Assembly (NCBI RefSeq): GCF_000424665.1
Contig: NZ_KE384221.1
Coordinates: 62,001 to 126,000, forward strand
Direction of reading: 5' to 3'
Length of the DNA: 64,000 nt
Source of the DNA: Salinimicrobium terrae DSM 17865
GTDB taxonomy: Bacteria > Bacteroidota > Bacteroidia > Flavobacteriales > Flavobacteriaceae
Made by a program: the position numbers and the translations under genes
Shown here: in pieces, positions 59,101 to 64,000 of the stretch
How positions within the stretch are numbered: position 1 is the stretch's first letter
How the letters are laid out: each line of letters begins with the position of its first letter
Notes under the pieces: generated by a model
Told to the model about the DNA's origin: nothing
Databases searched by the model: none
Seen by the model: the letters and a program-made list of their open reading frames with translations, nothing else

Positions 59101-60615
59101 ATGAAGAGTTTAATTTTATTGTTAGTTTTCAAAATTCCCTTTTTGGGTAGCATCCCAGGTGGAAATTCAGTTCCTGTAGTTGAGTCTTCGTGCAAGATGA
59201 CAGTTACTAAAGAACCTACAGGTCGGGACAACTTGGCTTATAAGTGGGGAGAAGTTGCATTGGAAGCTACTGCTAATGATACCGAAAAATTTAATCCAAG
59301 GCCTACCATAACCTCGAGATATCTTGGTCTTATTTTTACTGCGGTTTTTGATGCCTGGAGTAGATATGATGAGAAAGCGATTCCGGTTTATCTTCAAAAT
59401 GTTGACAGGAGACCGGTAAATGAAAGGGAACTTCAAAATAAGGAAGTGGCAATTAGTTATGCAGCCTATAGAACCATGAGTGAGTATTTCTATTCTGATG
59501 CACAGTTATTTCGGAATTTTATGGTGGAATTAGGTCTGGATCCGGACAATAACTCTTTAGATCCTAATACGCCTGAAGGAATCGGAAATTTGGCAGCAAA
59601 GGCCGTTATCGAATCTAGACGGAAGGATGGTTCCAATCAGTACGGGGAAGAGGAAGGCTCGAATGGCAGGGAATACTTCGATTATACCGGATATGAACCG
59701 GTAAATTCCCCCGATGAAAATTTTGATCCAAATCGTTGGCAGGCAAAGTACTTTTCAGATGTTGAAAAAGGTAGATTTGCACCTGCCTGTCTCACACCAC
59801 ATTGGGGACTGGTAGAACCTGTTGGTTTAAAATCAGCAGATCAATTCAGACCAGGACCACCGCCATTAATAGGTTCAGAACAACTACGCAAAGAGGTGGA
59901 GGAAGTGGTAGAGTTGCAGGCCAAATTAACCGATGAACAAAAGGCGCTGGTGGAATTCATGAGGGATGGACCACAGTCTGTTCAACAGGCAGGTCACTGG
60001 TTAAAATTTGCCCAGGAGGTTTCGGTGAGGGATCAACATACGCTGGATGAGGATGTGAAAATGTATTTTTATAATCAAATAACTGCCATGGATGCCTTTA
60101 TTGCATCCTGGGACTCTAAAATGTATTATGATTTTGCCCGTCCATACGCCCTTGTCCATGAATATTATTCAGATAAAAAAATAAAAGGCTGGGGAGGACC
60201 GGGAAAAGGAATGGTTGAAATGGAAGGAAAAGACTGGAGACCTTATTCGCCTTCAGAATTCTTATGCCCTCCCTTTCCCAGCTATGTCTCAGGGCATAGT
60301 ACAATAAGCGGTGCCTGCGCCGAGGCTTTAAAGCTGTTCACGGGTAGTGATCATTTTGGTTCTGCAGTAACACTAACAGCAGGGGCTCTGACAGATCCAA
60401 ACAATTTAGGAGAAGAAGTGACCCTCAGATTTGATACGTTTTCGGACGCAGCCGAAATGGCCGGTTATTCAAGGGTGCTAGGAGGATATCATATTCAGGC
60501 AGATAACATTGCCGGATTAGAGTTGGGAAGAAATGTTGCTCATGAAACCTGGAAATTCTACAAAAAGCATCTCGGGGAAAGCGTGGAACTACAATCATCT
60601 TCAAAGACCCAATAA
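59101..60615 (+). CDS. Vanadium-dependent haloperoxidase-like protein (PAP2 superfamily)
   Basis: 504 residues, beginning with a hydrophobic, probably exported N-terminus (KSLILLLVFKIPFLGSIPGG). The vanadate-binding residues of fungal vanadium chloroperoxidase all have counterparts: K340 and R347 (KMYYDFARP), S397, G398 and H399 (SYVSGHST), R458 and H464 (RVLGGYH), with the same K-to-R spacing of 7 and R-to-H spacing of 6. It might oxidise halides or act as an acid phosphatase; the sequence does not decide. It has no partner genes and interrupts the usual neighbourhood of ftsZ and the YqeY gene. Confidence 0.88.
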   Translation: MKSLILLLVFKIPFLGSIPGGNSVPVVESSCKMTVTKEPTGRDNLAYKWGEVALEATANDTEKFNPRPTITSRYLGLIFTAVFDAWSRYDEKAIPVYLQNVDRRPVNERELQNKEVAISYAAYRTMSEYFYSDAQLFRNFMVELGLDPDNNSLDPNTPEGIGNLAAKAVIESRRKDGSNQYGEEEGSNGREYFDYTGYEPVNSPDENFDPNRWQAKYFSDVEKGRFAPACLTPHWGLVEPVGLKSADQFRPGPPPLIGSEQLRKEVEEVVELQAKLTDEQKALVEFMRDGPQSVQQAGHWLKFAQEVSVRDQHTLDEDVKMYFYNQITAMDAFIASWDSKMYYDFARPYALVHEYYSDKKIKGWGGPGKGMVEMEGKDWRPYSPSEFLCPPFPSYVSGHSTISGACAEALKLFTGSDHFGSAVTLTAGALTDPNNLGEEVTLRFDTFSDAAEMAGYSRVLGGYHIQADNIAGLELGRNVAHETWKFYKKHLGESVELQSSSKTQ

Positions 60616-60877
60616 TTTCTTGTATTTGAAATAGGGTATAAGGATTTAGTCATATAGTATATTATTTCCTTAAGTGTAAACCCTGTATACATTACTGTGG
60701 AATGGGATCTTCGGGTACGGAAGGGTAGCCTGTTAAGTAAATTGTTGATTTTTAACAATTATTTTTTATCTTATCAATCTTGAAATTGGGGTCATCCGAT
60801 TTTACCAAATATCCCGTTTTTAATTTTCGGGCTCAGGTTTTTTGTGCTGGGACAGAACTTGCTCCGTCGTATTTCGT

Positions 60878-60885
60878 TATCTTCG
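60878..60885 (+). promoter_or_regulatory. -7 promoter element TATCTTCG of the YqeY gene
   Basis: One base from TAnnTTTG, 24 nt before the ATG; a TTG lies 16 bp upstream (60859-60861), slightly closer than usual. The rest of the ~290-nt gap after the haloperoxidase gene shows nothing else recognisable. Confidence 0.45.
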
Positions 60886-60909
60886 CAGGACTAATAAAAT
60901 TCTTTTAAA

Positions 60910-61359
60910 ATGAGTTTACAGGATAAAGTTATGGCCGAGATGAAGGAGGCCATGCGGGCCAAAGACAGCAATAGGTTGGAAGCTTTAAGAGCAGTTAAGA
61001 GTGCAATATTGTTAGCAAAGACCGATGCTTCGGGAAAAGAAGGATTGAGTGAGGATGAAGAACTTAAACTTTTACAGCGCCTTGTAAAACAGCGTAAAGA
61101 AAGTGCAGTTATTTATAAGGAGCAGGGGAGGGACGATCTTGCCCAACCCGAACTCGACCAGGCAGCCGTAATAGAAAGTTTCCTGCCCGAGCAAATGAGT
61201 GAGCAGGAAATAGAGAACGAAATTGATAAGATCATTTCCCAAACCGGCGCTACCGGAATGCAGGATATGGGAAAAGTTATGGGAGCAGCTTCAAAAGAAT
61301 TGGCAGGTAGGGCAGACGGAAAAACTATTTCAATGGTTGTAAAGCGGAAACTTGCTTAA
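60910..61359 (+). CDS. GatB/YqeY domain-containing protein
   Basis: 149 residues, the free-standing form of the C-terminal GatB domain: MKEAMRAKDSNRLEALRAVKSAILLAKTDA, LVKQRKESAVIYKEQGRDDLAQPELDQAAVIESFLPEQMSEQEIE, then QDMGKVMGAASKELAGRADGKTIS. May bind tRNA; cellular role not established. In flavobacteria it often follows ftsZ directly; here the haloperoxidase gene lies between. Confidence 0.95.
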   Translation: MSLQDKVMAEMKEAMRAKDSNRLEALRAVKSAILLAKTDASGKEGLSEDEELKLLQRLVKQRKESAVIYKEQGRDDLAQPELDQAAVIESFLPEQMSEQEIENEIDKIISQTGATGMQDMGKVMGAASKELAGRADGKTISMVVKRKLA

Positions 61360-61531
61360 CATAATAGAATTGTGCTTCCTATCTTAATGAAGGGTTAAAA
61401 AGACGGGCGTAAGGTTTAAAGTTTGATTAAACCTATAAGATGCTAAGCCATAAGATTTAATTTTGCTCGTGAGGGTGGTGCCGTTTAACATTAAAGAAGC
61501 ACTTCTATTTGTAAACTTAATATATACTAAA

Positions 61532-61960
61532 ATGAAAAAATACTTTCTAAACTTAGCTGTTGGAGCGCTTGCTTTTGCTGCTGTTGTTTCATGCAAAAGT
61601 GAGGGGGAAAGGGATGTTAATGATGTTCCGGCAGGGGATATTGAACAAACTTCAGAAAATATTTCCAGTCAGGAAGTTTCAGGTCTGGAAACTAAAGAAC
61701 TTGAGAATACTCAAACTGTGCCTTCGGGAACTTACACGGGGCAAGCAATTATAGTAGATTCCGAACAAAAAGAAATTTATGTTAGATTAAACGACACGAC
61801 TACTATTGAGCTTTATTTTTCTAATGAAACCCAGATAATGAGGGACGGAGAGCAGGTGCAATTTGATGCCCTGCAAGAAGGACAGACGGTAGAGGTAGAA
61901 GTTGAAAGGAGCGGTGAATCATTAAAACCAAAAATGGTTAGAATAATGGAAAATCAATAG
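61532..61960 (+). CDS. Small lipoprotein with a beta-rich domain, uncharacterised
   Basis: 142 residues from ATG 61532, which gives a lipoprotein signal (MKKYFLNLAVGALAFAAVVSC); an earlier in-frame start does not. Residues ~22-60 are acidic and probably disordered. The C-terminal ~75 (GTYTGQAIIVDSEQKEIYVRLNDTTTIELYFSNETQI ... VEVEVERSGESLKPKMVRIM) look like a small OB-like beta domain. No family recognised. Terminator downstream, so a single gene. Confidence 0.78.
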   Translation: MKKYFLNLAVGALAFAAVVSCKSEGERDVNDVPAGDIEQTSENISSQEVSGLETKELENTQTVPSGTYTGQAIIVDSEQKEIYVRLNDTTTIELYFSNETQIMRDGEQVQFDALQEGQTVEVEVERSGESLKPKMVRIMENQ

Positions 61961-61985
61961 TTGGATTTTCTTTTATAGTTAATCG

Positions 61986-62012
61986 ATCCCCGGTATTGCC
62001 GGGGATTTGTTT
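61986..62012 (+). terminator. Terminator of the small lipoprotein gene
   Basis: ATCCCCGG and CCGGGGAT with a 5-nt loop, followed by TTGTTTTT, 25 nt after the stop. Confidence 0.85.
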
Positions 62013-62227
62013 TTAATGCTTATCACAATAAATATTCAGGATGACAGCTGTGCGTTCTTAATATCTGAAGTTAGGGTGAGGACCGTCGTCAGCGATCTAT
62101 ATGTATTTCTGTAATTTCTAGTTGAACATTGAAAATGACTGATAAAAAACTTTCTTGACGCGTCGAAATAACAAGGAGAAAGTCTTTTATGAGTTAAAAC
62201 TTTTTGCGTAAATTGCGCCCTCTTGAA

Positions 62228-62301
62228 GGCCCCGTGGCGCAACTGAATAGCGCATCAGATTTCGGCTCTGAGGGTTGGGGGTTTGAATCCCTCCGGGGTC
62301 A
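62228..62301 (+). tRNA. tRNA-Arg(TCG)
   Basis: 74 nt, full cloverleaf: acceptor GGCCCCG/CGGGGTC (one G-U), D stem GCGC/GCGC, anticodon stem TCAGA/TCTGA with loop TTTCGGC (anticodon TCG, reading CGA), T stem GGGGG/CCCTC (one G-U), discriminator A; CCA is not encoded. Two normally invariant positions are altered together: D-loop AACTGAATA has A at position 19 (62246) and T-loop TTTGAAT has T at position 56 (62284). They could still pair as A19-U56 in place of G19-C56. A terminator follows. Confidence 0.93.
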
Positions 62302-62308
62302 CGTAGTT

Positions 62309-62351
62309 AATCCGCAACATGCTTATAATTAAGTGTTTGCGGATTTTTTTA
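62309..62351 (+). terminator. Terminator after tRNA-Arg
   Basis: AATCCGCAA pairs with TTGCGGATT across an 18-20-nt AT-rich loop, followed by TTTTTT. It lies 7 nt after the tRNA. Confidence 0.8.
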
Positions 62352-62545
62352 TGTTTTTGTACCGCCCAATGTGTGGCCCGATATTAGGTTCTTTGCCATA
62401 GACCACAACTACTTCCTGCAAATCTTGCTTATTTACTATTCAACTGTAAACCTGCTGTTATCCCGCGGCACCAAGTGATAAATAGCTATATACGTTTTTG
62501 AATATAAAGAGTTGTGCGTCATACGAAGAAATATTTTTATTACTC

Positions 62546-62896
62546 TTACTTTCCAAAAAATAACTGCTCCCGATGTTTCAGCCCCCAATCCTTTAAAGCA
62601 TCAATTATAGGTATTAAGGTGTTGACATGGATGTCCGGTTGATATAGAATTTTTACCGGAATGTCATCGATTACAGTTCGCTTTATCAGTTGATGCTGCT
62701 CTAAATCCTTTAACTCCTTTGCTAAAACTTTTGGTGTGATTCCTGGGATACTGTTTTGAATATCCGTAAAACGTTCATTGCCCGCCATAACCGAAATAAT
62801 AATCGGTAATTTCCACTTTCCGTTAATAACATCTAAGGCGTCCCGTACGGGTTTTAGCGTATCCAAACAGGATAAATAAGTTTGTTTTTTAGGCAT
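62546..62896 (-). CDS. HxlR family winged-helix regulator
   Basis: 116 residues: INGKWKLPIIISVMAGNERFTDIQNSIPGITPKVLAKELKDLEQHQLIKR is the family core. One Cys lies near the N-terminus (YLSCLDTLKPV), at the place where some HxlR members sense electrophiles or quinones. It is divergent from the oxidoreductase gene at 63012 across ~115 nt, the typical layout of an HxlR regulator and its target. Confidence 0.93.
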   Translation of the reverse strand: MPKKQTYLSCLDTLKPVRDALDVINGKWKLPIIISVMAGNERFTDIQNSIPGITPKVLAKELKDLEQHQLIKRTVIDDIPVKILYQPDIHVNTLIPIIDALKDWGLKHREQLFFGK

Positions 62897-63011
62897 ACTA
62901 AGCTTTCTTTAATTCACTTTCCTTTGGGAAAGGACTATACAAAGGAAAGTGTTTTTTGATAACTTTGCACATAAATATTAAAGAAATAGTAAATCTCAAA
63001 AAAGATAGAAA

Positions 63012-63758
63012 ATGAAAGTAGGTATTTTAGGTGTAGGTCATATTGGTAAAACATTGGCTTTGGCATTAGCAAAAGCAGGTCATGAAGTAAGTGTCGCAAA
63101 TTCCAGAGGTCCGGAAACTATTGCCGCCGAGGTGCTCGCGACGGGAGCTGAAGCAGTTACTGCACAACAAGCAGTAAAGGATAAGGATGTAGTTATTTTA
63201 TCCATTCCCTTAAACAGTATTCCTGAGACTGCACCACTTTTTGCAGATGTTCCGGAAGAGACCATTGTGATAGATACATCAAACTATTATCCGCAAAGAG
63301 ATAATAAAATTGAAAGGATAGAAGCCGGTCAGGTAGAAAGTTTATGGGTAGAAGAACAATTAGGACGTTCAATAGCCAAAGCATGGAATGCCATTGGTTC
63401 TGCTTCTTTGGCGAAAAAAGGAAAATCGGCAGCAAGTCCAAATCGTATTGCGATTCCCATAGCGGCAGACCGTAAAATTGACCGGGAGGTGACTATGAAA
63501 TTAGTTAATGACACCGGGTTTGATGCATTCTATTCTGGTTCACTGAAAGATTCATGGAGACAGCAACCGGGAGCACCCATTTATTGTACAGACCTTACTT
63601 TGAAAGAAATAGAAGCTTTTATTGATACCGCCGAAAAAGAGCGCTTGCCTATACGGAGGGATATAGCAGTGGCAGCAATTGCAGAACGTGTTGGTGATGG
63701 TAAGACAAATCCTGGTGCGGATTATGGTGTTCGTTTAAGTCGAGCATTGTATTTGTGA
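63012..63758 (+). CDS. NAD(P)-binding oxidoreductase of the F420H2:NADP reductase type
   Basis: 248 residues. Rossmann start MKVGILGVGHIGKTLALALAKAGHEVSVANSRG, then VVILSIPLNSIPET and VIDTSNYYPQRD. It belongs to the family that includes coenzyme F420-dependent NADP oxidoreductases, but flavobacteria are not known to make F420, so the cofactor is probably NADPH alone and the substrate is unknown. Divergent HxlR gene suggests induction by reactive compounds. Confidence 0.88.
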   Translation: MKVGILGVGHIGKTLALALAKAGHEVSVANSRGPETIAAEVLATGAEAVTAQQAVKDKDVVILSIPLNSIPETAPLFADVPEETIVIDTSNYYPQRDNKIERIEAGQVESLWVEEQLGRSIAKAWNAIGSASLAKKGKSAASPNRIAIPIAADRKIDREVTMKLVNDTGFDAFYSGSLKDSWRQQPGAPIYCTDLTLKEIEAFIDTAEKERLPIRRDIAVAAIAERVGDGKTNPGADYGVRLSRALYL

Positions 63759-63769
63759 AAAAGTAGTTT

Positions 63770-63865
63770 TTATCCTGCTAAAGCATGGACTTTGCCATCT
63801 GGTTTATGAACGTAAAACTTCTCCGCGGGAAGCTCGAATTGAATAGCTTTATCGGTCGCCGGTAA
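63770..63865 (-). pseudogene. Possible gene remnant (C-terminal fragment)
   Basis: On the minus strand a 31-codon stretch reads protein-like (IQFELPAEKFYVHKPDGKVH) and ends in TAA at 63770-63772. A TAA directly upstream of the stretch (63866-63868) closes the frame and no start codon is present. It may be the decayed 3' end of a gene. The remaining ~135 nt to the window edge show no credible gene. Weak evidence. Confidence 0.25.
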
Positions 63866-64000
63866 TTATGAGGAGGAAAAGCCGTGTTACAAAAAGCAGA
63901 CATCAGTAAACGTACGGAAAATCACGCACAAGCAGATGAAATAGCCCGCCCTTATCTTTAGTGGAGAGAAAGTGTGGAATCTAAAAGGCTTAGAGCAAAT

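Noticed and set aside
62302-62545. Integrase remnant after tRNA-Arg
   Set aside because: No frame shows recombinase motifs and no repeat of the tRNA 3' end is visible.
63868-63960. Short ORFs after the F420-type gene, one behind a GAGGAGG word
   Set aside because: At most ~24 codons, no similarity to anything recognised and no terminator; not supportable as a gene.

Overview
The window reads as a chromosomal segment of a marine-type Flavobacteriaceae (Bacteroidota). The evidence is gliding-motility genes (gldA, gldB, gldC), the gene order nadE-gldB-gldC and dnaG, promoters with a -7 element of the form TAnnTTTG and an upstream TTG, few Shine-Dalgarno sites, a very long FtsZ tail, DUF2807 and DUF3857 proteins, and a SAM-II type riboswitch. 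Almost all of it is core metabolism and cell-division machinery. There is no complete mobile element, phage or CRISPR array.

Layout. 1-5.1 kb: the cut end of an acyl-CoA dehydrogenase, an SRPBCC protein, a PH-domain protein, metK behind a SAM-II riboswitch, and a small outer-membrane beta-barrel. 5.2-16.9 kb: a long regulatory leader followed by methionine genes (metY, metX, hom, a second trans-sulfuration enzyme), then an Rrf2 regulator and a sulfate/sulfite assimilation operon (DUF2061, cysH, a sulfite reductase with an extra C-terminal domain, cobA, precorrin-2 dehydrogenase, ferredoxin-NADP reductase). 17-20.4 kb: OsmC, a PagL-like lipid A deacylase, a DUF2807 lipoprotein, gldA. 20.5-24.6 kb: an aromatic amino-acid operon (pheA, aminotransferase, tyrA, DAHP synthase-chorismate mutase) behind its own attenuator. 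24.7-33.9 kb: rsgA, dtd, a DUF3857 protein, a MazG-like protein, aroA, queA, rlmN, a polyprenyl diphosphate synthase. 34-43 kb: an ECF sigma / anti-sigma-like / OMP set, dnaG, a LuxR-type regulator, nadE, gldB, gldC, engB, a hydrolase. 43.2-58.9 kb: the complete dcw cluster mraZ-rsmH-ftsL-ftsI-murE-mraY-murD-ftsW-murG-murC-ftsQ-ftsA-ftsZ. 59-64 kb: a vanadium-haloperoxidase-like gene, a YqeY protein, a lipoprotein, tRNA-Arg(TCG), and an HxlR regulator divergent from an F420-type oxidoreductase.

The most striking biology is regulatory. Upstream of metY lie two consecutive transcription attenuators. Each has a short leader ORF crowded with Met and Cys codons, followed by a strong intrinsic terminator whose 5' arm can instead pair with the end of the leader ORF. 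The aromatic operon has the same design with a Trp/Tyr/Phe-rich leader. metK, in contrast, carries a SAM-II riboswitch. The cell therefore appears to sense charged Met/Cys tRNA for methionine synthesis and SAM itself for SAM synthase.

Other points of note: a near-palindromic 27-bp dispersed element found between genes and inside two reading frames; a tRNA-Arg in which the near-universal G19-C56 tertiary pair is replaced by A19-U56; a DnaG whose zinc-ribbon ligands are all lost; a response regulator with Glu at the phosphoacceptor site; three GTGG boxes at exact 10-bp spacing upstream of mraZ; and three copies of a short motif in the FtsZ tail.
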